Below are positions 53,071 to 61,644 of a stretch of DNA of 64,000 nucleotides, piece by piece (the first letter of the stretch is position 1; each line of letters opens with the position of its first letter). Location: NCBI GenBank assembly GCA_022072095.1, contig JAJVIJ010000013.1:1-64000 (forward strand), written 5' to 3'. The stretch is from Rhodocyclaceae bacterium. Its GTDB lineage: Bacteria; Pseudomonadota; Gammaproteobacteria; Burkholderiales; Rhodocyclaceae. The translations under genes and the position numbers were made by a program. Below the pieces are notes generated by a model, which saw only the letters and a list, made by a program, of their open reading frames with translations, had not been told where the DNA came from and ran no database searches.

Positions 53071-53937
53071 TCAATCCAGCGTATCCAGCGACATCGCGCC
53101 GAGCTCTGCACCGTGTGCGACCAGCGTGCGCGCGGTGGCTCCGTGCTTGTTGAACACCGCCCAGAACAGCGCCGGCTTGCCATCGCGGTCCAGGCTGTTC
53201 GGGTCGGCGCCATGCGCCAGCAGCCGCTCGACAATGGCGGTATGGCCGCGTGCAGCCGCGAGCACCAGCGCTGGCAGGCCGGCCTGATCCATGCGCTCGA
53301 CGTCGGCGCCGTGCACGAGCAACAGCTCGACCGCGGCGCGGCGATCCAGTCCCACCGCATCCAGCAGCGGCGTGTTGCGATGGTCGCCGGTCATGTCCGG
53401 ATCGGCACCGGCGCGCAGCAGGCGGCGCAGCACCTCGGTGTGGCCGCGCAGCGCCGCGAGGCCGAGCGCGCTCAGGCCATCGGGACCCTTGACATCGGGA
53501 TCGGCACCGCGCGCGAGCAGCAGGCGCACGATCTCGCCGTGGCCGCCGCGCACCGCCTCGAGCAGCGGGCGCTGGCCGGCGACATCGCGCACGTTCGCGG
53601 GCACACCGCGATCGAGCAGGCTCTTGACGGCCTCGCGCCGGCCGTCCCGGGCGGCAGCGATCAGCCGGCGCCCGAGGTGGTCTGCGGTGCTCGGCTCCTC
53701 GTCCCAGGGATCGGGGCGCAGCGCGGCGAATTGCAGCGGCGTCACCGGCCTTCGCGCCGCGGCCGCGTCCGGGGCCGGCGCGGTGTCCCGAGCGGCGATC
53801 CAGGCGAGATCGGGCGGGGTGTCCTGCGCCTGCGCGGGCACCCACGGTAGCGCGGTCAGGGCCAGCAGGGCGCCGCCCGCCGCGCCCAGTCGCTTGGTCT
53901 GTGTGAGCCGGATCCGCAGCCCGATGGCACGATTCAT
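53071..53937 (-). CDS. exported ankyrin-repeat protein
   Basis: The 288-residue protein has a signal-like N-terminus ending near AQAQ (about residue 38), a linker, and about six ankyrin repeats from residue 88 to the end. Repeat signatures are GGHGEIVRLLLARGADPD, RGHTEVLRRLLRAGADPD and ARGHTAIVERLLAHGADPN. Ankyrin repeats bind proteins, and a periplasmic location is predicted. It lies 74 bases upstream of the EpsA-like gene on the same strand, so the two may be co-transcribed. No clear ribosome site is seen before its ATG. Confidence 0.82.
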   Translation of the reverse strand: MNRAIGLRIRLTQTKRLGAAGGALLALTALPWVPAQAQDTPPDLAWIAARDTAPAPDAAAARRPVTPLQFAALRPDPWDEEPSTADHLGRRLIAAARDGRREAVKSLLDRGVPANVRDVAGQRPLLEAVRGGHGEIVRLLLARGADPDVKGPDGLSALGLAALRGHTEVLRRLLRAGADPDMTGDHRNTPLLDAVGLDRRAAVELLLVHGADVERMDQAGLPALVLAAARGHTAIVERLLAHGADPNSLDRDGKPALFWAVFNKHGATARTLVAHGAELGAMSLDTLD

Positions 53938-54032
53938 GGCCGGCGACTCTAGCGCGGCCGGGTTACAGAAATTCTTCGAGGAACCTCACGCGTCGTCGGC
54001 GAGGCATGAACCCGGGCGGTCGGAGTCGGCGC

Positions 54033-54371
54033 TCAGCCCAGCAGCGAGGACAGCGCTTGCAGCCCCCACAGCAGCAACAGGCCGCCGGCGACCGTGGCCA
54101 GAATGTTGCGTGTCAGGCGCGCGACCAGAAAGGCTGCCGACGCCGCGATCAGGCGCAGCGCGTCCGGCGCGATGGTGAATCCCGGACCCGGATTCAATAT
54201 CAGCGGCACGATGATCGCGGTCAGCACGGCGACCGGCGCATAGCGCAGCGCCTGCTGCACGCTGCGCGGAATATCGTAGCGCCCGGCGAGCGCGATGAAG
54301 GACAGGCGCAGGCAGAACGTGATCACGGCCATGCCGCCGATCAGCAGCCAGACGTTCACGCTTTCCGGCAT
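54033..54371 (-). CDS. azlD: AzlD-type branched-chain amino acid transport subunit
   Basis: The 112-residue protein has four hydrophobic helices and fits AzlD, the small partner of AzlC in branched-chain amino acid (analogue) efflux. WLLIGGMAVITFCLRLSF near the start and YAPVAVLTAIIVPLIL in the middle are typical. Its start overlaps the azlC end by 16 bases, so the two are coupled. Confidence 0.88.
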   Translation of the reverse strand: MPESVNVWLLIGGMAVITFCLRLSFIALAGRYDIPRSVQQALRYAPVAVLTAIIVPLILNPGPGFTIAPDALRLIAASAAFLVARLTRNILATVAGGLLLLWGLQALSSLLG

Positions 54372-55114
54372 CGTTCCACCATCACCCCGGCCAGAATGCC
54401 GCACAGCGCGGCGACGATCAGGCCGAGCCGCATCGGCAGCGCGACCGCGGCCACCACGACCACGCCCGCCGTCAGCGCCGCCGCGAGCGTGGCGCGATCG
54501 GCGATGGCCGGGCCGAGCAGGCCGATGAAGGTCAGCGGCAGACAGAAATCGAGCGACCAGCCCGCCGGGATGCCGCTGCCCAGCAGATAGCCGGCCACGG
54601 TCGAGACCACCCAGGGAATGCCCAGCGTGAGCCCGGCGCCCAGCGTGTACCAGTGCTTGTGCGGCTGCTCGGGCTGCTTGTTGAAGCGCATCGCCGAAAA
54701 GGCATAGACCTGGTCGGTGAGCACATAGGCGATCAGCGCCTTCCAGCGCAGCGACAGCGCCTTGAAGTAGGGCGCCATGGACAGGCTGTACATCAGGAAA
54801 CGCAGGTTGATGACCAGCACCGTCACCCAGATGACGACGAGCGGCGTGTGCGCGGCGAGCATCTGGATCGCCACCAGCTGCGAGGTGCCGGCGAACACCA
54901 GCATGGCCATGGCCGCGGCCGCATAGACCGAGATGCCGGTGGTCGCACCCGCGACACCGATGACCAGCGAAAACACCACGACCCCGGGAATGGACGGCAA
55001 CAGCGCCCGTATGCCGGCGAGAAATTCCGCTCTTGGGGTGGTGCTCAATTCAGAAGATCCCGGTAATGGTCTGATTTCGGCTGGCGGCAACGGTTGGCCA
55101 GCACAGACAGGCAC
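54356..55114 (-). CDS. azlC: AzlC-type branched-chain amino acid transport subunit
   Basis: Family-typical sequences are GVVVFSLVIGVAGATTGIS, MLVFAGTSQLVAIQML, and LRFLMYSLSMAPYFKALS, with HWYTLGAGLTLGIPWVVST further on. With AzlD it exports branched-chain amino acids or analogues. The longest frame starts at a GTG (55114, 252 residues). A TTG at 55048 would give 230 residues, nearer the family's usual length. Neither has a strong ribosome site, so the start is unsettled. The gene follows tRNA-Thr. Confidence 0.88.
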   Translation of the reverse strand: MPVCAGQPLPPAEIRPLPGSSELSTTPRAEFLAGIRALLPSIPGVVVFSLVIGVAGATTGISVYAAAAMAMLVFAGTSQLVAIQMLAAHTPLVVIWVTVLVINLRFLMYSLSMAPYFKALSLRWKALIAYVLTDQVYAFSAMRFNKQPEQPHKHWYTLGAGLTLGIPWVVSTVAGYLLGSGIPAGWSLDFCLPLTFIGLLGPAIADRATLAAALTAGVVVVAAVALPMRLGLIVAALCGILAGVMVERCRKA

Positions 55115-55139
55115 CGCCTCGCAACCGATCGGAACGAGG

Positions 55140-55215
55140 TGGTGCCGGCACCCGGATTCGAACTGGGGACCTACCGCTTACAAGGCGGTTGCTCTACCGA
55201 CTGAGCTATGCCGGC
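55140..55215 (-). tRNA. tRNA-Thr (anticodon UGU)
   Basis: On the minus strand a full 76-base cloverleaf with encoded CCA can be drawn. The acceptor GCCGGCA pairs with TGCCGGC, the D-arm is GCTC/GAGC, and the anticodon stem ACCGC/GCGGT encloses loop CTTGTAA. The anticodon is TGT and so reads ACA threonine codons. The T-arm GTTCGAAT has one A-C mismatch in its stem that is also known in E. coli tRNA-Thr. No integrase or duplicated tRNA end was seen beside it. Confidence 0.96.
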
Positions 55216-55302
55216 GCATGCTGGGTGACGGATTATAGCCAGTGGCGCCGGGGGCTTCTCCGGCGACCCGCGTTCGGCGCGGACCGTCCGCCCACGCTCG
55301 CC

Positions 55303-56130
55303 TTACAGGCTGCCGTTCAGGATACCGCCATCGACGACGATCACGCTGCCGCTCATGAAGCGTGAGGCATCGCTGGCGAGCAGCAGCAGCGCACCATCGA
55401 GGTCAGAAAACTCGCCCGCACGGCGACAGGGCGTGCGGCCGACCATGCTCTCGGCGAAACCGTGGTCGCCGAACATGTGATGGGTCATTTCGGTATCGAA
55501 AAGGCCCGGCGAGAGCGCATTGACGCGAATGTCATGGCGCGCGAGTTCGAGCGACAGTGCGCGCGTGAGGTGCAGCACGGCGGCCTTGGAGGCGCAGTAA
55601 CTGGACGCGTTCTTCGCCACCCGGTGCCCGAATATCGACGCGATATTGATGATCGCGCCCGGCTCCCCGGCCGCGACCAGACGGCGCGCCACCAGCTGGC
55701 TCGCACGCCAGGTGCCTTCGAGATTGGTGCTCATCACCAGCTCGAAATCGTCGTCCTCGTGCTCGAGAAAACTCTTGTTGATGGACAGTCCTGCGGCATT
55801 GACGAGCACGTTGACCGGTCCGGCCTCGGCCTCGATTTGCTGCAGCGCACGCTCGATCGAGGCGCGCTGCGTGACATCGGCCTGCACCGGCAGCATCCGC
55901 TGATCTTCGGCGCGACATTCGTCGGCCAGGCCTTCCAGCCGATCGAGCCGACGCGCCGCGCCCGCGACCGTGGCGCCGGCGCGGGCAAGCACCTTGACGA
56001 AATGGCGACCCAGTCCGCTGGAAGCACCGGTCACCAGCGCGATCTTGCCCGACAAATCGACGCGTGGAGGGGCTGCGCGCGGCGCCGCGCGAACCTGCTC
56101 GCCGACCACGTGTTCGCTGAGAATGTTCAT
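55303..56130 (-). CDS. short-chain dehydrogenase/reductase
   Basis: The 275-residue protein has the NAD(P)-binding TGASSGLG motif (about residues 35-42). VLVNAAG takes the place of NNAG, with INIASIFG for the catalytic serine region and SSYCASKAAV with the Tyr-x3-Lys pair. The C-terminus has FMSGSVIVVDGG. The typical SDR oxidises or reduces an alcohol/ketone; the substrate is unknown. The ATG at 56130 is preferred to upstream starts at 56163 and 56262, but it has only GAGG at short spacing. It is followed by tRNA-Thr on the same strand. Confidence 0.9.
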   Translation of the reverse strand: MNILSEHVVGEQVRAAPRAAPPRVDLSGKIALVTGASSGLGRHFVKVLARAGATVAGAARRLDRLEGLADECRAEDQRMLPVQADVTQRASIERALQQIEAEAGPVNVLVNAAGLSINKSFLEHEDDDFELVMSTNLEGTWRASQLVARRLVAAGEPGAIINIASIFGHRVAKNASSYCASKAAVLHLTRALSLELARHDIRVNALSPGLFDTEMTHHMFGDHGFAESMVGRTPCRRAGEFSDLDGALLLLASDASRFMSGSVIVVDGGILNGSL

Positions 56131-56340
56131 GAGCCTCACGGTCGAGACGACCGGCCGTTCCATTTGGATGAGCACGAGACCGAAGCCCCGCGGCGAGCCC
56201 CCGCGGCTCGGCAGCGGCCATTTTCGCCCGCCCGATTGGCTCCCGGACTTGACGGGCGTCAAGAATTTGGAACGTGGCTTCCGGGGCCGGGGCGCGTGCC
56301 GGTCAGCTCATCGCACACACCGGACCGGTATCGGCATGAA

Positions 56341-56847
56341 TCACGCCGATGATTTCGCCGCCCGGTAGCTCTGGATGTCCTCGCGCGTTGGCAGACGCAC
56401 CAGCTCGACCAGCACGCCGTCCGGGTCCTCGACCATCAGGCAGTGGATCGGTCCGTAACCCGGCAGCTCCAGCGCCACCCGCTCGCGACAGACGAAGGGC
56501 ACCGCGGCCGCGTCCAGCCTCGCGCCGACCTGGCCGAGGTCCTCGTCACGCAACTCGAACGACAACATCATCAGGCCGCGATCGCCGGGGCGCAGCGGCG
56601 GCCGAGCGCCGGCCGCAAGGCCCGAGAAATGCAGCAACTCCAGCTCGCCGACCTGGCTCTTGCCCTGCTGCAGAATGACCGAGCGCGCCCGTACACCGGG
56701 CTGCAGACGGAACAGCCGCTCGAAATCGGGGCCGCCCAGATCCATGTCCAGCGTTTTCCTGAAACCGAGCAATCCGCAATAAAACGCGATCGACCGCTCG
56801 ATGTCCGCGACGCCGATCGCGACGTGATGCACCTCACTGAATGCCAT
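56341..56847 (-). CDS. VOC (glyoxalase/bleomycin-resistance) family protein
   Basis: The 168-residue protein has the two beta-alpha-beta-beta-beta modules of the vicinal oxygen chelate fold. VHHVAIGVADIERSIAFYCGLLGF is at the start (a metal-ligand His near residue 8), and PIHCLMVEDPDGVLVELVRLP near the end holds a second His and Glu. The family includes methylmalonyl-CoA epimerase, glyoxalase I and dioxygenases. Which applies is not clear. GAGGAG eight bases before the ATG supports the start at 56847. It is divergent from the old-yellow-enzyme gene. Confidence 0.85.
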   Translation of the reverse strand: MAFSEVHHVAIGVADIERSIAFYCGLLGFRKTLDMDLGGPDFERLFRLQPGVRARSVILQQGKSQVGELELLHFSGLAAGARPPLRPGDRGLMMLSFELRDEDLGQVGARLDAAAVPFVCRERVALELPGYGPIHCLMVEDPDGVLVELVRLPTREDIQSYRAAKSSA

Positions 56848-56900
56848 GACATGCGCTCCTCTTGCTATAGTTTTGCAACGACATACCCGACCCCGACACG

Positions 56901-58055
56901 ATGACACACCCGCTGCTGTTCAGTCCGTACCGCTTGCGCGCCCTGGAACTCAAGAACCGTGTCGTCATCGGCCCCATGGGCATGTTCGCGGCGAAAGACG
57001 GCCTCGCAAGCGTGTTTCACGGCCCTCATTATGGCCAATATGCGATCGGCGGCGCCGGCATGGTGATGGTCGAGGCCACCGCGGTCGAAGAGCGCGGACG
57101 CATCGGCTATGGTGACCTCGGCTTGTGGAGCGATGCGCAGATCGCGCCGCTGCGAGAGATCGCCGACATGTTGCGCGCGCTGGGCAGTGTGCCCGCCATC
57201 CAGCTCGCGCATTCGGGACACAAGGGGTCGACGCAAAGTCCATGGGATGGATATGGCCCGCTGACCGAGGCCGATGGCCGCCTGCGTGGCGAACACCCCT
57301 GGAGCTGCGTGGCGCCCTCGGCACTCGCCTATGCGCCAGACTACCCGCTACCGACGGCTCTGGACCGTGACGACATCGCGCGCCTGCTCGACGCCTGGGA
57401 GTCGGCGGCCTTGCGCGCGCGCAAGGCCGGCTTCGAGGCCATCGAAATCCATGCGGCGCACGGCTATCTGATCCATGAGTTCCTGTCGCCGCTGACCAAT
57501 TTCCGCGACGACGACTACGGTGGCACGCTGGTCGGGCGCATGCACTTCGCGCTCGAGGTCGCCGAACGCGTGCGCGCGGTCTGGCCGAACGAGCTGCCGG
57601 TGTTCTTTCGCGCCTCGGTCATCGACGGCCGCACGCTGGGCTGGCGCATCGAGGATTCGGTGGTGCTGGCCGCTGCGCTGCGCGACCGCGGCATCGATCT
57701 GATGGATTGCTCGTCCGGGGGCACGGCCGGTCTGGACCGATCGGAAGCGCTGCCGCGCGAACCTGGGTTTCAGGTGTTCCTGGCCGACCGGCTGCGCCGC
57801 GAAGTCGGCATGCCGACGATGGCCATCGGCCTGATCAACTCCGGCACCCAGGCGGAAGCGATCCTGCAGGCAGGCAGTGCCGACTTGATCGGTATCGCCC
57901 GCGGCGCGCTGTATGACCCCTACTGGCCGCTGCACGCCGCGCAGGAACTGGGTGTCGATCCCGGGTTCGCACAGTGGCCACCTCAGTATGGCTGGTGGCT
58001 CGCGCGCTGGGCAAAAACGGTTCGCTCGCAACACGCGAGGCATTCGCACCCGTGA
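56901..58055 (+). CDS. NADH:flavin oxidoreductase, old yellow enzyme family
   Basis: The 384-residue FMN-barrel protein shows LLFSPYRLRALELKNRVVIGPMGMFAA at the N-terminus. IQLAHSGHKG and the active-site EIHAAHGYLIHEFLSPLTNFRDDDYGG follow, then the phosphate-binding GLINSGTQAEAILQAGSADLIGIARG. Such enzymes reduce activated C=C bonds (enones, nitro compounds). It lacks the C-terminal FeS/FAD extension of 2,4-dienoyl-CoA reductase, so it is a simple YqjM-like member. No strong ribosome site precedes the ATG. Confidence 0.9.
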   Translation: MTHPLLFSPYRLRALELKNRVVIGPMGMFAAKDGLASVFHGPHYGQYAIGGAGMVMVEATAVEERGRIGYGDLGLWSDAQIAPLREIADMLRALGSVPAIQLAHSGHKGSTQSPWDGYGPLTEADGRLRGEHPWSCVAPSALAYAPDYPLPTALDRDDIARLLDAWESAALRARKAGFEAIEIHAAHGYLIHEFLSPLTNFRDDDYGGTLVGRMHFALEVAERVRAVWPNELPVFFRASVIDGRTLGWRIEDSVVLAAALRDRGIDLMDCSSGGTAGLDRSEALPREPGFQVFLADRLRREVGMPTMAIGLINSGTQAEAILQAGSADLIGIARGALYDPYWPLHAAQELGVDPGFAQWPPQYGWWLARWAKTVRSQHARHSHP

Positions 58056-58088
58056 TGACGTGAGTATCCTGTCGGGACTGAATGGGAC

Positions 58089-58577
58089 TCAGGCCGTGCC
58101 GAGCATGCGTCTCATCGGCGCGGAAACAGGCCGCCCGCGATCTCCGTATACCGCGAGCGAGTCGGCATGACCCTGCAGGAAGCGTAACGACTGCTGCGTC
58201 ATGCGATGCTGCTCGGCGAGCAGCGCGCCGTTGGCATAATTGTGTGACCGCGCTTCGCGCAGCGCGGCGAGGAACTCTGCCCAGCCCTGACTCAGGGCCG
58301 GGCCACGGTCCGGCTGCCTGAACCACCGGGATTGCGCCGATGGATCGATCGGCACACCGCTGCGTTCGAGCAGTTCCGCGCGTGCATTCTCGAGCTGCAA
58401 GAGCGTGTCACGCAAGGCATCTTTCTTGCGGGCCAGCTCGAGCAAGGCGTCGGCGTTGCGGTCGATCAAGGCCGAGCGCTCCTGTTCCAGCAGGGCGCGC
58501 ATGGCATGCAGTGTCCGGCACTGCTCATTCAGACAATCTGTCAGGCGATGCTCGGTCGCACTCATTGGCTCGCTCAT
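58089..58577 (-). CDS. flgN: FlgN-like flagellar export chaperone
   Basis: This 162-residue, mostly helical protein fits FlgN, the chaperone for hook-filament junction proteins FlgK and FlgL. Its N-terminal coiled coil (LNEQCRTLHAMRALLEQERSALIDRNADALLELARKKDAL) and position directly after flgM are the main evidence. Two starts are possible, at 58577 and 58565, because a 12-base direct repeat duplicates the region. Its clients flgK and flgL are not in the window. Confidence 0.8.
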   Translation of the reverse strand: MSEPMSATEHRLTDCLNEQCRTLHAMRALLEQERSALIDRNADALLELARKKDALRDTLLQLENARAELLERSGVPIDPSAQSRWFRQPDRGPALSQGWAEFLAALREARSHNYANGALLAEQHRMTQQSLRFLQGHADSLAVYGDRGRPVSAPMRRMLGTA

Positions 58578-58611
58578 TGGCTCGCTCGTAGACTCGCTCG
58601 TTGGCCCGCTA
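58564..58611 (-). repeat. 12-bp imperfect tandem repeat between flgM and flgN
   Basis: On the minus strand about four units of the type GAGCGAGCCAAT occupy the 31-base gap after the flgM stop and run into the first codons of flgN. The last two units are identical, and the outer ones differ by two or three bases. Because one unit equals four codons, a unit change would shift which of the two ATGs is used without breaking the frame. Confidence 0.75.
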
Positions 58612-58914
58612 TGAACGCTGGCGCTGATGGGCGATGAGGTCGCGCACGCTCTGGATCAATGAATCGGCGACCTTGCTCGCGTCGACCTGAAAGCGGCCTT
58701 CGGTGATGGCCTGCTTGATTTCGTCGACGCGCGCGCGATCGACGACCGGCTCGTTGGCGAGCGCTGCCTCGATATCCTTGAGCCGCGCCGACATCGGTGA
58801 CAGCTCGACCTGCTCGCTCTGACCGCTGCCGGAGGCCGCGGCGGGACGTTGCGCTCCAGTGCGCGCGCCCCCCACGGACATGATGTTGACGGGTTTGTTG
58901 TTGTCGATCTTCAT
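58609..58914 (-). CDS. flgM: FlgM anti-sigma28 factor
   Basis: This small 101-residue protein matches FlgM: MKIDNNKPVNI at the start, a Gly/Ala/Ser-rich unstructured centre, VELSPMSARLKDIEAALA, and a helical C-terminus with IKQAITEGRFQVDASKVADSLI that binds FliA. It holds sigma28 inactive until the hook is complete and FlgM is secreted. A GAGG ribosome site precedes the ATG at 58914. It is read from a sigma28-like promoter just upstream and lies before flgN, the usual arrangement. Confidence 0.9.
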   Translation of the reverse strand: MKIDNNKPVNIMSVGGARTGAQRPAAASGSGQSEQVELSPMSARLKDIEAALANEPVVDRARVDEIKQAITEGRFQVDASKVADSLIQSVRDLIAHQRQRS

Positions 58915-58962
58915 GGTTCTGGCCTCGTGCGAAATGAAGATATCTGCGGAAGACATCTGCGC

Positions 58963-58989
58963 TTACGGGCGGTCTATGGTGGTTCTTGA
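58963..58989 (-). promoter_or_regulatory. sigma28 (FliA)-type promoter of flgM
   Basis: On the minus strand TCAAG (58989-58985) and GCCCGTAA (58970-58963) are separated by 14 bases. The betaproteobacterial FliA consensus is close to TCAAG, 14 bases, GCCGATAA, so only two bases differ. Transcription would start about 40 bases before the flgM ATG. This fits the known autoregulation of flgM. Confidence 0.6.
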
Positions 58990-59097
58990 GTGTTCCGTGT
59001 AAAAAAAATTCCTACAAGGAGGCGAGCACGGGCATTCCGGTGCGGATCGACGAGGATCGCGCACCAGGCCGTCCTTCAAGATCGGCTGTGCCCGCCG

Positions 59098-59820
59098 TCA
59101 GTAGCGAAGCTCCACCGCACCCACCCCCTGAGCCGGCCCGCTTGCGAGCTGGCCGTTCGCCAGACGGACCTGTACGAGCTGCCCCACGGTCGCCGAGTTG
59201 AGCGCACGCCCCTCGTTCGATACGGTGAAGCCCTGGCCGCGCGCGAACACACGTACGTTCTGACCTTGCTGCACGGCAACGGCCTCGCGCAACAGCTCTT
59301 TGCGCAGCACCTGCCCCGGCCCCAGACCATAGGCCAGCGTGCGACCGACCGCCTGCGCGGGGTCCAGCGTCGTGCTGGCCGGCAACTCGCTCAGGTCACC
59401 CTCCCGGTAGCCGAGATCGTCTTCATGCACGACCTGTCCGGCCGCCAGGGAGCGCGCCGCCACCAGGTAGCTGCCGTGTATGCGCACATGCACCGGCACG
59501 TAGAGGGTCCACCCCGGCGAGACGAGACATTTGACACCAAGCCGGCTCTTCCCCCACAACCTCACACCCGGAGGCAGAAACACTTCCAGCGCGCTGCATG
59601 GAGCGAGTTGCAGGCGTTCATCGACATGGCCTATGGTGAGACCGACTCGTCCGGGCAGCCCGCGTGTATGCACGGCGAGAAACTCCGCGATCCGACCGCG
59701 GATCGCTTCACGTGTGGGGTCAGCGATATCGCTGGAGCCAGCGAGGCAGGTCGCACTCGCGACGACAAGTGTGAGGGCAAGTACCCTCTGCGCAAGGCTC
59801 GCAATATTGCACGCGATCAT
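59098..59820 (-). CDS. flgA: flagellar P-ring assembly chaperone FlgA
   Basis: The 240-residue exported protein has a signal peptide to about residue 28 and an N-terminal helical domain with RIAEFLAVHT. A SAF-type beta-clip domain follows with ARSLAAGQVVHEDDLGYREGDLSELP, VGRTLAYGLGPGQVLRKELL and GRALNSATVGQLVQVRL. FlgA helps FlgI form the P-ring in the periplasm. It is divergent from flgB with about 300 bases between starts. The ribosome site is weak. Confidence 0.92.
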   Translation of the reverse strand: MIACNIASLAQRVLALTLVVASATCLAGSSDIADPTREAIRGRIAEFLAVHTRGLPGRVGLTIGHVDERLQLAPCSALEVFLPPGVRLWGKSRLGVKCLVSPGWTLYVPVHVRIHGSYLVAARSLAAGQVVHEDDLGYREGDLSELPASTTLDPAQAVGRTLAYGLGPGQVLRKELLREAVAVQQGQNVRVFARGQGFTVSNEGRALNSATVGQLVQVRLANGQLASGPAQGVGAVELRY

Positions 59821-60119
59821 GGATGGATGGCAGGGCGATCGATGGACATGGCCGCGATTGGATCATCCGGACGCGGCCTGCGATCGCCCGAGCAGCGCCG
59901 GTTTTACGCACTTGTTCGTTGCCATCGAGCAAGCGGATGCAGGCACGATCGACCCGCAGCCGTATCGAGCCAGCCGTATGGAGCCCCATGGCGCCGAAGG
60001 CCTGCCCAAGATCAGAGAATGGCCCGAAAGGCAGCCTTGTTCGCCGGATCAAGCGGATCGCTTGGGTGATTGAATGGGCGGCACCGCTGGGGCAACGCGT
60101 CGCACGCAAGGAGGTACGC
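59821..60119. other. divergent flgA/flgB intergenic region
   Basis: About 300 bases separate the flgA and flgB start codons and should hold promoters for both. I see no clear sigma28 or sigma70 pair. A GG-N10-GC pattern at 60080-60093 satisfies the invariant sigma54 bases but matches the wider consensus poorly and lies very close to the flgB start. The strong AAGGAGG of flgB is at 60108-60114. A plus-strand frame runs through the region in phase with flgB, but its codons look like non-coding sequence. Confidence 0.5.
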
Positions 60120-60527
60120 ATGAAGTCGAGTCTGGATCAGGCACTGGCGCTGCATCGCGCGGCGCTCGGGGTACGAATCGAACGTCAGCAGCTGCTGGCC
60201 TCGAATATCGCCAACAGCGACACGCCCCACTTCAAGGCACGCGATATCGATTTCCGCAGTGCGCTGGAAGGCGCCCTGGCGGGCAGACGTGACGACGGCC
60301 GCGGCCTGACGCGAACGGCGGCCGGACACATGGAAATGAGCCGCCCGGGCGGGCTGCCCGCTCAGGCGGGCTTCCGTCCCGAGGGACAGGGGGCGGTCGA
60401 CGGCAATACCGTCAACCTCGACACGGAACGCTCGGCCTTCGCCGAGAACGCCCTGCACTACGAAGCCAGCCTGACTTTCGTGAACCACATCTTCCGTTCC
60501 TTGCAGCAAGCCATACAGGGACAGTAA
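60120..60527 (+). CDS. flgB: flagellar proximal rod protein FlgB
   Basis: The 135-residue protein has the rod-family N-terminus (ALGVRIERQQLLASNIANSDTPHFKARDIDF) and C-terminal helix (NTVNLDTERSAFAENALHYEASL). It is the first gene of the rod/hook operon. The ATG at 60120 has AAGGAGG at ideal spacing; the longer upstream frame is rejected. FlgB forms the base of the rod after export through the flagellar type III system. Confidence 0.94.
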   Translation: MKSSLDQALALHRAALGVRIERQQLLASNIANSDTPHFKARDIDFRSALEGALAGRRDDGRGLTRTAAGHMEMSRPGGLPAQAGFRPEGQGAVDGNTVNLDTERSAFAENALHYEASLTFVNHIFRSLQQAIQGQ

Positions 60528-60542
60528 GGAGGACAGCGAACC

Positions 60543-60947
60543 ATGAGCCTGATGAACGTCATCGGCATCGCCGGCAGCGCGCTGGATGCGCAGAGCAAGC
60601 GCCTGAATACGGTGTCGAGCAACCTCGCCAATGCCGACTCGATCGTGTCCTCGGACGGCAAACCATACCGCGCGCGCCAGGTCATCTTCGAGGCCGTGCC
60701 GGTCGCCGGACCCGAAGCCCAGGGTGTGCGCGCGGCCCAGGTGGTTGAAAGCGCCGCGCCGCTGCGCCGCGTGTACGAACCGGGCAACCCCGCAGCCGAC
60801 GCCGAGGGTTATCTCGACATGCCCAACGTCAACGTCGTCGAAGAGATGGTCAACATGATTTCGGCATCGCGAAGCTATCAGACCAATGTCGAACTGATGA
60901 ATACCGCCAAGCAACTGATGTTGAAAACCCTGACACTCGGACAGTGA
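60543..60947 (+). CDS. flgC: flagellar proximal rod protein FlgC
   Basis: The 134-residue rod protein shows [31 protein letters not shown] at the start and [38 protein letters not shown] at the end, the paired signatures of FlgC. It lies 15 bases after flgB and assembles next to FlgB in the rod. Confidence 0.95.
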   Translation: MSLMNVIGIAGSALDAQSKRLNTVSSNLANADSIVSSDGKPYRARQVIFEAVPVAGPEAQGVRAAQVVESAAPLRRVYEPGNPAADAEGYLDMPNVNVVEEMVNMISASRSYQTNVELMNTAKQLMLKTLTLGQ

Positions 60948-60954
60948 GGACACG

Positions 60955-61629
60955 ATGAACACCGTACAGGCCAGCGAAAATCCGGCGCAGTCACTATTCC
61001 AGTCACTGAATGTCGGCCGCAAGTCGATGTCCTCGACCGACGCTTCGGAGAACCGATTCCTGACCCTGCTGACGGCGCAGCTGCGCAACCAGGATCCGAT
61101 GAATCCCATGGACAACGCCCAGGTGACTTCGCAACTCGCCCAGATCAGCACCGTCGACGGCATCGAGCGGCTGAATGCGACCTTGCAGGCCATGGGCGCC
61201 AGTCTTCAGAGCGACCAGTCCATGCAGGCCGCAAGCCTGCTGGGTCACTCCGTGCTGGTTCCGGGCAACCGTCTGAGTCTGCCTCAGGGCGGTCTCGCGA
61301 GCGGGGCCATCGAGCTGGCCGGCCCGGCCGATCAGGTGAAGGTTCTCATCAAGGATGGCAATGGCATTGTCGTGCAGAGCAAGGATCTGGGGCCGCTGTC
61401 ATCCGGGATCCATCGCTTCGACTGGGACGGCATCACCGCCGGCGGCGGTGTCGCGATGGCCGGAGACTATCGCATCAGCATCGAGGCCAAGCGCGGCGAC
61501 GCCAAGGTCGACGCGACCGCCCTCGCCGACGAGGTGGTCGACGGCGTCGTCAGGAAGGCCAACGATACCTATGTCAGGCTCAAGACCGGCGGTGACAGCA
61601 CACTGGCCGACATTCGTCAGATCATGTAA
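60955..61629 (+). CDS. flgD: flagellar hook capping/scaffolding protein FlgD
   Basis: The 224-residue protein has the FlgD N-terminal motif NRFLTLLTAQLRNQDPMNPMDNAQVTSQLAQISTVDGIERLN (about residues 33-74). A C-terminal beta domain contains HRFDWDGITAGGGVAMAGDYRISIEA. FlgD caps the growing hook and is absent from the finished structure. It follows flgC by seven bases. Confidence 0.95.
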   Translation: MNTVQASENPAQSLFQSLNVGRKSMSSTDASENRFLTLLTAQLRNQDPMNPMDNAQVTSQLAQISTVDGIERLNATLQAMGASLQSDQSMQAASLLGHSVLVPGNRLSLPQGGLASGAIELAGPADQVKVLIKDGNGIVVQSKDLGPLSSGIHRFDWDGITAGGGVAMAGDYRISIEAKRGDAKVDATALADEVVDGVVRKANDTYVRLKTGGDSTLADIRQIM

Positions 61630-61644
61630 TCGGGGGAATCGCTC

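Noticed and set aside
55140..55215. tRNA-Thr as an integration site of a mobile element
   Set aside because: No integrase, no direct repeat of the tRNA 3' end and ordinary genes on both sides.
60080..60093. GG-N10-GC sigma54-like element before flgB
   Set aside because: Only the invariant bases match, and the predicted start would leave about 15 bases before the ATG, overlapping the ribosome site.
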